A DNA stretch of 7,612 nucleotides from JBMNOU01 sp050943215. Lineage in GTDB: Bacteria > Bacillota > Clostridia > Christensenellales > SZUA-584. How positions within the stretch are numbered: the first letter of the stretch is position 1; each line of letters begins with the position of its first letter. The translations under genes were made by a program, and so were the position numbers. The notes beneath the pieces were generated by a model, which was not told the origin of the DNA, made no database searches, and worked only from the letters and a program-made list of their open reading frames with translations. Location of the stretch: positions 1 to 7,612 of the forward strand of contig JBMNOU010000080.1 of assembly GCA_050943215.1 (NCBI GenBank), in the 5' to 3' direction. Shown one piece after another: positions 1 to 6,276 of the stretch.

Positions 1-321
1 TATCTTCTTATCTGTCCGATGCAACGGCCGGTAATACATGCTCGTGCCAAGATCCTCCAGATAAATAAAGTTTCGTTCAGTATCACCCTTGGCCGAAGTA
101 ATATATGTATGCCGGGTACCCGCATACCCGATAATCTCATCACCCGGATGCACATCCCATTTTAACTGCGGATACATTTTATAGATTACGCCTTCTATAT
201 TGACGGTAATGCCGTCTTCCTTTGTATCGGCTCTTTCGTATATAGGACGGAAATGTCCGCAGCCAGCTACACCCATCAGCAATAATAAAATAGAGATTAT
301 AAGTATCGCTTTTTCTTTCAT
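1..321 (-). CDS. Putative lipoprotein, copy 1 (3' end beyond left edge)
   Basis: The first 107 codons of a lipoprotein gene are present; no stop is reached before the left edge. The start is ATG at 321-319, with GGAGG seven to eleven bases upstream. The N-terminus is a classic lipoprotein signal: Lys at 2 and 4, a run of Ile/Leu, then a VAGC lipobox with Cys21 as the likely lipidated residue, so the mature protein should be anchored outside the membrane. It is nearly identical to the N-terminal half of the complete gene at 5565-6254; one visible change is His instead of Phe two residues after Cys21. It follows the 171-codon gene by about 60 bp on the same strand, probably in the toxin operon. 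I do not recognise the mature domain. Its place behind toxin-related frames suggests an accessory or immunity role, which is inference. Confidence 0.85.
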   Translation of the reverse strand, partial: MKEKAILIISILLLLMGVAGCGHFRPIYERADTKEDGITVNIEGVIYKMYPQLKWDVHPGDEIIGYAGTRHTYITSAKGDTERNFIYLEDLGTSMYYRPLHRTDKKI

Positions 322-343
322 AATTGCCTCCAGTCATTCTTGC
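1..343. repeat. Repeat A, copy 1 (partner 5934-6276)
   Basis: This block aligns without gaps to 5934-6276. I count 8 mismatches in 343 bp by hand. It covers the N-terminal 107 codons of the lipoprotein, its ribosome-binding site and the last few bases of the upstream frame. Similarity stops abruptly at 343/6276, just inside the preceding coding frame. The copy is cut by the left edge, so the true repeat is longer. Confidence 0.9.
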
Positions 344-381
344 TTTGCCCATCGCTGATAGCATTAGTTAGCCGATGCTGT

Positions 382-897
382 TTAGTCACCATAACCGATA
401 AACCAATGATCATCAATATACCAAACCTCACTATAAAAACTCGCTTTTTTTATTTCTTCTATCGTTTTTATCTCTTTTAAATACTTAAGGCTGATACTAT
501 AGCCAAAACCGCCCATTCCAAACAATATGCCCGCAAAATAATCATTGCTTACATAAATATTATGTACTTTATATTTTTTAAATAAATTGAACAACCCCGA
601 AAGTTCTTTGACCGTACTGTCACTCAGTTCTTTATACGTGTATACGTAGTAGCCATTTACCAGAGTGCAGATATCCGCATCGTTAGCATGATCATCACTG
701 TAACTGATATATGATATATCGTTGTCATCGCACATCTCTACGAATTCATTCAGCACCTGCTTATTTTCATTATAAAAATGTTCTACGGTCTTCGGCCACA
801 CCTGATAGTTGATCCGTATATATGCAATATACCCTATAACAGCAGCTGCCGGTATCGCGATTGCCAAAACGATCATGATAATATCTTTCCTTTTCAT
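382..897 (-). CDS. Membrane-anchored hypothetical protein, candidate immunity protein of the toxin
   Basis: This is a 171-residue protein of no family I recognise. It begins with a short basic stretch (MKRKD) and a hydrophobic helix at roughly residues 6-27, followed by a soluble domain rich in Tyr, Asp and Ile. The basic N-terminus predicts a cytoplasmic start and an extracytoplasmic body. There is no lipobox Cys. The C-terminal half has aromatic-rich stretches (FGMGGFGYS, then VWYIDDHWFIGYGD). The start is supported by AAAGGA about seven bases upstream. It begins only 17 bp after the toxin stop codon on the same strand, the usual place for an immunity gene in polymorphic toxin loci. That position is the only evidence for the role. 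An unrelated small membrane protein remains possible. Confidence 0.8.
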   Translation of the reverse strand: MKRKDIIMIVLAIAIPAAAVIGYIAYIRINYQVWPKTVEHFYNENKQVLNEFVEMCDDNDISYISYSDDHANDADICTLVNGYYVYTYKELSDSTVKELSGLFNLFKKYKVHNIYVSNDYFAGILFGMGGFGYSISLKYLKEIKTIEEIKKASFYSEVWYIDDHWFIGYGD

Positions 898-914
898 ACC
901 CGTTCCTTTCCGAA

Positions 915-2354
915 TCAGAAATCAAGCTTCCCCTCATTCTTATCATTCTCATATGCCATATATCCCAAATAAATCCAGCATTGATCTACTTTTTCATTTT
1001 CATCCAAATTAAATTTGGCTGCAGTCAAACTGCCCAGTTTAAGCTTTAATATGTCATATCCCGCAGCCGCTCCCGTATAACCATAATGGAAATTCCCGAA
1101 CTGTTCCCAATCCATCACATATCCGTTATAATAAACATATTCTTTCGATGCGATCGGAGCAAGAAGCTGGTTGTTTTCTCTATTATCAGGTAATTTATAA
1201 TCCCAGGGTTGGCCTGACCTGACCTTATCCGAAAACGCGAATATATTGTGCCCAATTTCCTCTTTTGATATTTTTGCATTTTTCTGCAAAAGCAGCCGGA
1301 CCGCTGACTCCGTATTGCTTTTTACAGTATTTAATTCGTCTTCATCTAAATAATATATTTTTCCGCCCAATATTCCAGCTTCAATAAACACTTCTCGATT
1401 GATATTAAGCGCTTTGATCCGTTTTTTGAGAACATCTACTTTATCTGTATTTCGGTTAAATCCATCCAGTGCGCCTTCAAACATTCTTACAGAGTAGTCA
1501 TCCAATACGCCTCTGTAAGTATCCAGTTGCACAGCATATCCATTGACAAACTGTTGAGCAATTTTGAGTTGATCCTTAAGTTTTGTCATTTGGAATTCAA
1601 ATTCCGATTCACCAATTGTACTTATTTCCTTTTCGATTTCAGATATTTTCTCAAGGTTTCTATTTAGCCCGCATTGGTATAAATCATGATTAGGCCCATA
1701 TGGGCTGGCATCCATAAGAGTAGAATAATTGTCAACAAATGTCCGCCTCATTTTCAGTTCTTGCTGCAATTGGTCTAATAGTTCCCCATCATCTGAATTT
1801 AATTTGCTCAGATCTTCCCCCCCGCTAAGGGAAACATCTGCCCTGCTCTTCGCGGCGGGCGTGCTGCGTATCAAGGTGCCTTTTACCTGCCCCAGCAAAC
1901 TCTTGCTATCCCACTTGCCAATGCCTAGCGCGCCGGCTTTGCCAAGTTTTACGGTATCGCGCTTATCCTCGAGCGCTTTTATCCATGGGGTAATCGCTTT
2001 CATTTTATCAGTTTCGCCACCGAGCATATGGTTATACTGCTGTTTCATGAGCTTTGCAATCTTATTATCAAACCCCGCAATCTCTGTGTCATAATCACCG
2101 ATCGTCATCTTTCCAATTATACCACTATTTTCCGGTTCTGTATAGAACATTTTTTCGTTGTTTTTGCCGGTTTTCGCGGGTAAATCAAACTGATTAGCAT
2201 ACGAAGCGGTGGCGCTCGGTTTTATTGCCTGTTTTGCATATGGAATAGTGGCGCTTGGTTTTATTGCCTGCATTGCGTATGGAACAGTGGACATTCCGTT
2301 ATTTTGGTACGCCTCTCTTGGTTTCCTTTGATTCTTTTTCGAATATAATCCCAT
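915..2354 (-). CDS. Polymorphic toxin with C-terminal type-44-like toxin domain
   Basis: A 479-residue protein with a modular toxin layout. Residues 1-65 are polar and basic and contain two tandem 13-residue repeats (24-36 and 37-49, ending in AIKPSAT) and a decayed third. Residues about 85-320 are mostly predicted helical, with charged stretches typical of coiled coils (190-210, 231-246). The C-terminus carries motifs I associate with the polymorphic toxin type 44 family (PF15607): FSDKVRSGQPWDYK (374-387), FGNFHYGYTGAAAGYD (419-434) and a final VDQCWIYLGY (456-465). No signal peptide or WXG/LXG signature is evident, so the export route is unknown. The ATG is preceded by AGGGAG at nine bases spacing. 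A membrane-anchored gene follows within 17 bp. The family is described as a toxin domain; its biochemical activity cannot be read here. Family assignment is from memory of motifs. Confidence 0.82.
   Translation of the reverse strand: MGLYSKKNQRKPREAYQNNGMSTVPYAMQAIKPSATIPYAKQAIKPSATASYANQFDLPAKTGKNNEKMFYTEPENSGIIGKMTIGDYDTEIAGFDNKIAKLMKQQYNHMLGGETDKMKAITPWIKALEDKRDTVKLGKAGALGIGKWDSKSLLGQVKGTLIRSTPAAKSRADVSLSGGEDLSKLNSDDGELLDQLQQELKMRRTFVDNYSTLMDASPYGPNHDLYQCGLNRNLEKISEIEKEISTIGESEFEFQMTKLKDQLKIAQQFVNGYAVQLDTYRGVLDDYSVRMFEGALDGFNRNTDKVDVLKKRIKALNINREVFIEAGILGGKIYYLDEDELNTVKSNTESAVRLLLQKNAKISKEEIGHNIFAFSDKVRSGQPWDYKLPDNRENNQLLAPIASKEYVYYNGYVMDWEQFGNFHYGYTGAAAGYDILKLKLGSLTAAKFNLDENEKVDQCWIYLGYMAYENDKNEGKLDF
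1937..1973. repeat. 37-nt block shared with 6365-6401
   Basis: This segment of the toxin gene, encoding residues around 128-139 (EDKRDTVKLGKA), matches 6365-6401 at 36 of 37 bases by hand count. It marks the homology between the intact toxin and the broken frame in front of lipoprotein copy 2. Confidence 0.85.
2208..2285 (-). repeat. Two tandem 39-bp units in the toxin N-terminus
   Basis: Unit one is 2247-2285 and unit two 2208-2246, each encoding 13 residues of the form xPYAxQAIKPSAT. A third, degenerate start (SYANQ) follows at residues 51-55. The repeat is in frame and could expand or contract without breaking the gene. It may be a flexible linker or a recognition segment for export; neither is proven. 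Confidence 0.9.
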
Positions 2355-2453
2355 AATAGCTTTCTCCCTATATTTTCTTTGATTTTCTTATCACAGCATA
2401 AACATAACACGGCATTTCGCTCGCGATCGCTCATTTAAAAATAAGCAAACAAA

Positions 2454-2480
2454 AAAGGTATGAATTTTTTTCACGCCTTT
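2454..2480 (-). terminator. Hairpin in the toxin leader, terminator- or attenuator-like
   Basis: Arms 2454-2464 and 2470-2480 pair over 11 positions with one mismatch and one G-T pair around a 5-nt loop. Read on the minus strand, the second arm runs into a T-rich tract (T6 then GTTTGC). It lies about 100 bp upstream of the toxin start. If transcription starts upstream near 2480-2490, the hairpin sits in the 5' leader and could attenuate toxin expression. The stem is AT-rich, so strength is doubtful. Confidence 0.35.
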
Positions 2481-2703
2481 CAGAATAATTTATATATCTA
2501 TACGTTTTACCGCAAACTCATGTACAAATATAAATAGATGCTGCCAATATATTATCTAAGATACGGCTTGTCGCTCTAGAGAGAAATTCTGCAATGCATG
2601 CGGTGCTTAAAAATGGCCGCTTACAACCTAGCCCTTAAGGCGCTAAGACAACTGTCGTTTGCAATATAGAATCCGGCTCTGCACTAATATTTTCGGACAG
2701 CAG

Positions 2704-2732
2704 TTGAATATGAATAAATAATATATTATAAT
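2704..2732 (+). promoter_or_regulatory. Sigma-A-type promoter of the ABC transporter operon
   Basis: A -35 box TTGAAT (2704-2709) and a perfect -10 box TATAAT (2727-2732) are separated by exactly 17 bp. The predicted start is near 2739, giving a short leader of about 27 nt. The spacer is AT-rich. A ribosome-binding site GGGAG follows at 2754-2758, seven bases before the ATG at 2766. Confidence 0.8.
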
Positions 2733-2765
2733 AATTGTTATAAAAAAAATGCTGGGAGAAAATTA

Positions 2766-3545
2766 ATGAAAAAAATCAAAACAATTATTACAATCATGTT
2801 GGCCATATGTCTGATATTCGCTTTTGGCGCATGCTCTCAAAAACAGGGCTCTTCAGATACGGCCATAACATCCAAAGCAGCAACAAAGGGCACATTAGTG
2901 ATGGCAACCAACGCGGCCTTTCCGCCATATGAATACTACGAAAACGAAAAGATCGTCGGGATCGATGCGGATATTGCGGCAGCTATCGCCGAAAAACTGG
3001 GGATGGAGCTTAAGATTGAAGATATGGAGTTTGGGTCCATCATAACCGCAGTACAGACCGGCAAGGTCGATATGGGCTTAGCCGGCATGACGGTCACGGA
3101 AGATAGGCTGATCTCTGTCGACTTCTCCAATACCTATGCCACCGGACATCAGGTTGTTATCGTTCAGGAAGGGTCGGATATCGTGACTCCGGATGATCTC
3201 GAAGGTAAAATCGTCGGTGTTCAGGAAAGCACTACGGGTGATATTTACATCTCGGATCAATATGGCGACGAAGCAGTGCAGCGCTATAGCAAAGGGGCAG
3301 ATGCCGTGTTGGCGCTGACTCAGGGCAAGGTAGACGCCGTCGTAATAGACCTCGAACCCGCAAAGGTTTTTGTTAAGCAAAACAAAGGCTTAAAGCTCCT
3401 TGATACCGAATATGCCACCGAGGAATATGCCATCGCGCTCGCAAAGAATAGCCCGCTGCTAGAGAAGATCAACGCAGCTTTGGCAGAGCTTGAAGAATCC
3501 GGCGAGCTTAAGGCAGTCATCGACAAATACATCACCGCAGAATAA
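2766..3545 (+). CDS. Amino-acid ABC transporter substrate-binding lipoprotein
   Basis: This 259-residue protein is the extracytoplasmic receptor of a polar amino-acid importer (SBP family 3, periplasmic-binding type 2 fold, related to GlnH/HisJ). Residues 1-22 form a lipoprotein signal ending in FGAC with Cys23 lipidated; a Ser/Thr/Ala/Lys linker follows to about residue 42. Family features are in order: ATNAAFPPYEY (47-57) opening lobe 1, GIDADIAAAIAEKLG (65-79), GLAGMTVTEDR (104-114) with Arg114 at the position that usually binds the ligand carboxylate, STTGD (155-159) and VVIDLEP (192-198) with Asp195, often the ligand amino-group contact. Length is normal for the family. GGGAG lies seven bases before the ATG. 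It is followed by permease and ATPase genes. The exact substrate (glutamine, histidine, cystine or other) cannot be decided. Confidence 0.95.
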   Translation: MKKIKTIITIMLAICLIFAFGACSQKQGSSDTAITSKAATKGTLVMATNAAFPPYEYYENEKIVGIDADIAAAIAEKLGMELKIEDMEFGSIITAVQTGKVDMGLAGMTVTEDRLISVDFSNTYATGHQVVIVQEGSDIVTPDDLEGKIVGVQESTTGDIYISDQYGDEAVQRYSKGADAVLALTQGKVDAVVIDLEPAKVFVKQNKGLKLLDTEYATEEYAIALAKNSPLLEKINAALAELEESGELKAVIDKYITAE

Positions 3546-3612
3546 CTCAGAAAGATCAATGTGTTTATTACCGCAATAACCTGAACACGGGCAGAGCGGA
3601 CTGAGTTTTTAT

Positions 3613-3644
3613 GGGCTGCCACCAGAGCAGCCCTTTCGTTTTTT
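3613..3644 (+). terminator. Intra-operon terminator between binding protein and permease
   Basis: A perfect 7-bp stem GGGCTGC (3613-3619) and GCAGCCC (3627-3633) with a 7-nt loop is followed by TTTCGTTTTTT (3634-3644). It looks like a rho-independent terminator that would let part of the transcription continue, keeping the binding protein in excess of the membrane parts. The T-tract directly touches the permease ribosome-binding site. Confidence 0.85.
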
Positions 3645-3651
3645 AAGGAGG
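3645..3651 (+). promoter_or_regulatory. Consensus ribosome-binding site of the permease gene
   Basis: AAGGAGG, a full match to the anti-Shine-Dalgarno sequence, lies seven bases before the ATG at 3659 and begins at the base after the terminator T-tract. It fixes the permease start and may raise yield from the reduced read-through transcript. Confidence 0.85.
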
Positions 3652-3658
3652 TTGAAGT

Positions 3659-4360
3659 ATGTCCGAATGGTGGGATGATATCGTCATCAAGTTTACCAAT
3701 GCATTTATTACTGACGATCGCTGGAGATATTTATGGGAGGGCCTTGGCATCACGCTGCTCGTCACGTTCTTTGCTGTAATCATCGGCATCGCGCTGGGCT
3801 TTGTCGTTGCAATGATCCGTTCAACGCATGACAAAACAGGCAAGCTGAAAGTCCCCAACGTGATCTGCCGCATTTATCTGACGATTATCCGTGGCACACC
3901 TGTGGTTGTACAGCTTTTGATCATCTATTTTGTGATCTTCGCGGCGGTCAATATCAGTAAAACAATCGTTGCGATACTGGCTTTCGGCATCAATTCGGGA
4001 GCATACGTGGCCGAGATATTCCGCAGCGGCATTATGTCCATAGATGCGGGCCAGTTTGAGGCGGGCAGAAGCCTTGGGTTCAACTACAATCAGACGATGT
4101 GGCATATCATTATGCCTCAGGCGTTCAAGAATGTGGTTCCCGCGCTTGCCAACGAATTCATCGTCCTTTTAAAAGAAACATCGGTTGCGGGTTTTATCGC
4201 ACTTCAGGATCTTACAAAAGGCGGCGATATCATCCGAGGCCGTACTTTCGAAGCGTTTATGCCGCTTATTGCGGTGGCACTTATATACCTTGCATTGGTC
4301 ATCCTCCTTTCTATGGGAGTGAACCGGCTCGAAAGGAGGCTAAGGCGCAGTGAACACTAA
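3659..4360 (+). CDS. Amino-acid ABC transporter permease, HisM/GlnP type
   Basis: A 233-residue integral membrane subunit that forms the translocation channel, probably as a homodimer because only one permease gene is present. Hydrophobic segments occur at about 30-53, 81-97, 102-118, 164-181 and 200-220, fitting the five-helix HAAT-type permease. The RGTPVVVQ motif (78-85) after the first cytoplasmic loop is characteristic of the family. The EAA coupling loop, contacting the ATPase, runs from EAGRSLG (134-140) through IIMPQAFKNVVPAL (150-163). The C-terminus is basic. Length is normal. The start is fixed by a consensus AAGGAGG. The last 11 bases overlap the ATPase gene, so the two are probably translationally coupled. 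Confidence 0.95.
   Translation: MSEWWDDIVIKFTNAFITDDRWRYLWEGLGITLLVTFFAVIIGIALGFVVAMIRSTHDKTGKLKVPNVICRIYLTIIRGTPVVVQLLIIYFVIFAAVNISKTIVAILAFGINSGAYVAEIFRSGIMSIDAGQFEAGRSLGFNYNQTMWHIIMPQAFKNVVPALANEFIVLLKETSVAGFIALQDLTKGGDIIRGRTFEAFMPLIAVALIYLALVILLSMGVNRLERRLRRSEH
4333..4339 (+). promoter_or_regulatory. Ribosome-binding site supporting the GTG start of the ATPase
   Basis: AAGGAGG inside the permease 3' end lies ten bases upstream of GTG at 4350. This supports the GTG start and the 11-bp overlap with the permease gene. Confidence 0.75.
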
Positions 4361-5087
4361 TACACTAATCCGGGTTGAAAACTTGGAAAAACACTTCGGC
4401 AAGCTGGTGGCGCTTAACGGCGTCAACGCCGAAATCAGACAGGGCGATGTCGCGGTGGTGGTTGGGCCGTCCGGCTCGGGAAAGTCCACTTTCCTGCGCT
4501 GCCTGAATCTGCTAGAAACTCCTACAAGCGGCAGGATTTATTTTGAAGGCGTGGATATCACCGACCCTAAGGTCGATATCAATATTCATCGTCAAAAAAT
4601 GGGAATGGTGTTCCAGCAGTTCAACCTATTCCCGCATATGAAAGTGTTAAAGAACATGACGATTGCGCCGATGAAGCTACTAAAGCTGACCAAAGAGGAA
4701 GCCGAAGAGAGAGCCATGGGGCTTTTGAAGCGTGTCGGTCTGCAGGACCGTGCGGGAGCCTATCCATCGCAGTTATCGGGAGGACAAAAGCAGCGTATCG
4801 CGATTGTGCGTGCGCTATGCATGAACCCGAACGTGATGCTGTTTGACGAGCCTACCTCCGCTCTCGACCCCGAAATGGTGGGCGAGGTGCTCGACGTGAT
4901 GAAATCACTCGCACAGGGAGGCATGACAATGGTAGTAGTCACCCACGAAATGGGCTTTGCCCGTGAAATGGGCACGCGCATGATATTCATGGACGAAGGA
5001 AAGATCGTAGAAGAAAATACGCCCGCGGCGCTTTTTGACAATCCAGAAAGCGAGCGACTCAAAAACTTTTTAGCTAAAGTATTGTAG
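4350..5087 (+). CDS. Amino-acid ABC transporter ATP-binding protein, GlnQ/HisP type
   Basis: This 245-residue cytoplasmic ATPase powers the importer by ATP hydrolysis as a dimer docked to the permease. All family elements are intact: Walker A GPSGSGKST (39-47), Q-loop at VFQQFNLFPH (87-96), signature LSGGQKQR (142-149), Walker B VMLFDE (162-167) with catalytic Glu167, D-loop SALD (170-173) and switch His199 in VVTHEM. The QQFNLFPHM stretch and the LFDNPESER-like tail are typical of polar amino-acid transporters. Length is normal for the group. It starts with GTG inside the permease gene, preceded by AAGGAGG, and is followed by a terminator about 75 bp downstream, closing the operon. Confidence 0.96.
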   Translation: MNTNTLIRVENLEKHFGKLVALNGVNAEIRQGDVAVVVGPSGSGKSTFLRCLNLLETPTSGRIYFEGVDITDPKVDINIHRQKMGMVFQQFNLFPHMKVLKNMTIAPMKLLKLTKEEAEERAMGLLKRVGLQDRAGAYPSQLSGGQKQRIAIVRALCMNPNVMLFDEPTSALDPEMVGEVLDVMKSLAQGGMTMVVVTHEMGFAREMGTRMIFMDEGKIVEENTPAALFDNPESERLKNFLAKVL

Positions 5088-5161
5088 CGTCGAGTAAACA
5101 TTAACGATCTTTAGGCCCAATGGAACTGTTTAACTTCAATCATAATATCTTAGATTTATGT

Positions 5162-5200
5162 AAGCTGATATCGCGTTAATTTGGTATCGGCTTTGTTTTT
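5162..5200 (+). terminator. Terminator at the end of the ABC operon
   Basis: Arms AAGCTGATATC (5162-5172) and GGTATCGGCTT (5183-5193) pair over 11 positions with two G-T pairs around a 10-nt loop, then continue into TTTGTTTTTG. It lies about 75 bp after the ATPase stop on the same strand. Confidence 0.8.
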
Positions 5201-5530
5201 GCAGTTACAAAACCTTCCCGGTTTGAATATAGAGATATCTGTTACCCCGCTTCTTATGGAAATTTGATAAAAATCCCGATTTGGCAGGTTAAAATACCAT
5301 GAATTTATTATGCTGTATGTTTCAAGTCGGTGGTGCCGGATTCGGCATGAATACCATATTTAAGCATGGTTCGCCAGATTGTTTCGCTCTAGTGCAATTA
5401 CCTAATAGTTCATCCCTATTAAGGATTCTCCATTTTGCAAACGTAAACGTAATATCCACTTCCCTATATATCCAGATATTAACACTTGCCGTCAATGTGT
5501 TTTAAGGGACCCCATCTAACCGGGGTTATA
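5201..5530. other. Intergenic region without a supported gene
   Basis: About 330 bp between the ABC-operon terminator and the terminator of lipoprotein copy 2. A plus-strand frame from 5299 (68 codons) lacks a convincing ribosome-binding site. A minus-strand frame of 59 codons (5325-5501) is bounded by stops on both sides and has no early start codon, so it could be decayed coding sequence, but I recognise no family. A weak ACCCC/GGGGT stem lies near 5509-5526. I see no insertion-sequence ends or RNA gene. Confidence 0.6.
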
Positions 5531-5555
5531 CAAAGAAAGCCCGCAACAAGCGGGC
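5531..5555 (-). terminator. Terminator of lipoprotein copy 2
   Basis: On the minus strand, GCCCGC (5550-5555) and GCGGGC (5539-5544) form a perfect 6-bp GC stem around a 5-nt loop, followed by TTTCTTTG. It lies ten bases after the stop codon at 5565 and is identical to the one after copy 3. Confidence 0.85.
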
Positions 5556-5780
5556 ATATTAAAGTTATACCTCTTTCTCCGGTTTTAGCACACTTAAATC
5601 AATCTTATGCCCTGCGATTTGCTCTAAAAGCTCAATCGGCACTTCAACATAGCCTTCCTCCCGGGTACCGCAAATCAGTTTCCCGTTATTAAGTCCTATA
5701 TAAAGTTCATAGTATGCTCCCGGTACTTCTTCGGAATAACATGTTATATCTATACGATAGTCCTCAAAAAACGTATAATT
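5531..5780. repeat. Repeat B, copy 1 (partner 7166-7415)
   Basis: The block containing the terminator and the C-terminal ~70 codons of the lipoprotein aligns without gaps to 7166-7415; I count 9 mismatches in 250 bp. Similarity falls off sharply at 5781/7416. Confidence 0.9.
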
Positions 5781-6254
5781 TTCTGTCCGCTCGTTCGTAT
5801 CTAATATGTCAAATAATGTCTTAATGGTTACTCTATCATATATTTTATTACTATAGCTAGAATCATACACACTATCTTTGAATTTTGTCTCAAGCCATGA
5901 TATTTTATCCACGATCTCCGCGGACGGCTCTGGTATCTTCTTATCTGTCCGGTGCAGCGGCCGGTAATACATGCTCGCGCCAAGATCCTCCAGATAAATA
6001 AAGTTTCGTTCAGTATCACCCTTGGCCGAAGTAATATATGTATGCCGGGTGCCCGCATACCCGATAATCTCATCACCCGGATGCACATCCCATTTTAACT
6101 GCGGATACATTTTATAGATTACGCCTTCTATATTGACGGTAATACCGTCTTCCTTTGTATCGGCTCTTTCGTAGATAGGACGGAAAAATCCGCAGCCAGC
6201 TACACCCATCAGCAATAATAAAATAGAGATTATAAGTATCGCTTTTTCTTTCAT
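5565..6254 (-). CDS. Putative lipoprotein, copy 2 (complete)
   Basis: A 229-residue protein and the only complete member of a three-copy family here. Residues 1-20 form a lipoprotein signal with VAGC lipobox; Cys21 is the predicted lipidated residue, so the mature 209 residues lie outside the membrane. The mature part is mixed hydrophilic/aromatic with no further membrane segment and no catalytic motif that I recognise. Compared with copies 1 and 3, residues 1-117 and 159-229 are nearly constant while residues 118-158 differ strongly from copy 3. GGAGG stands seven bases before the ATG, and the upstream frame (toxin remnant) stops 12 bases before it, suggesting coupled translation. A GC-rich terminator follows. 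Its place directly behind toxin-related frames suggests an immunity or surface accessory role; this is inference, and an ordinary surface lipoprotein cannot be excluded. Confidence 0.85.
   Translation of the reverse strand: MKEKAILIISILLLLMGVAGCGFFRPIYERADTKEDGITVNIEGVIYKMYPQLKWDVHPGDEIIGYAGTRHTYITSAKGDTERNFIYLEDLGASMYYRPLHRTDKKIPEPSAEIVDKISWLETKFKDSVYDSSYSNKIYDRVTIKTLFDILDTNERTENYTFFEDYRIDITCYSEEVPGAYYELYIGLNNGKLICGTREEGYVEVPIELLEQIAGHKIDLSVLKPEKEV
5902..5980. repeat. Repeat C, copy 1 (partner 7534-7612)
   Basis: Seventy-nine bases match 7534-7612 with one mismatch by hand count. The partner is cut by the right edge, so the repeat continues. The segment between repeats B and C (5781-5901 against 7416-7533) is diverged and one codon shorter in copy 3. 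Confidence 0.9.
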
Positions 6255-6276
6255 AATTGCCTCCAGTCATTCTTGC
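5934..6276. repeat. Repeat A, copy 2 (partner 1-343)
   Basis: Partner of the left-edge block. The shared part includes the final two codons (Gln-Glu) and stop of the upstream frame, the 12-nt leader with GGAGG and the first 107 lipoprotein codons. Upstream of 6276 the two loci are unrelated. Confidence 0.9.

Larger units (their letters stand above)
2355..2765. other. Divergent intergenic region between toxin and transporter
   Basis: About 410 bp without a credible gene. It separates the minus-strand toxin from the plus-strand ABC operon. It holds the toxin ribosome-binding site at 2364-2369, an 11-bp-arm hairpin at 2454-2480, and a strong transporter promoter at 2704-2732. A possible minus-strand promoter (TTGCGG and TATAAA, 15-bp spacing) lies near 2489-2515 but is weak. 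I see no RNA gene or riboswitch that I can name. Confidence 0.7.

Noticed and set aside
179..364. A 61-codon minus-strand frame overlapping the start of lipoprotein copy 1
   Set aside because: It lies out of frame over the copy-1 lipoprotein, which has the lipobox, the ribosome-binding site and a near-identical full-length paralogue.
2489..2515. A minus-strand promoter for the toxin (TTGCGG, 15 bp, TATAAA)
   Set aside because: Poor -35 and short spacing; mentioned in the intergenic entry but not listed as a site.
2688..2702. A CodY-like box next to the transporter -35
   Set aside because: Only about 9 of 14 informative positions fit the AATTTTCNGAAAATT consensus, which is too weak.
5325..5501. 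A 59-codon open minus-strand stretch that reads rather protein-like
   Set aside because: It is bounded by stops on both sides, lacks an early start codon and matches no family I know; it could be decayed coding sequence, but this is not supported.
5299..5505. A 68-codon plus-strand frame in the intergenic region
   Set aside because: No convincing ribosome-binding site or promoter and no recognisable domain.
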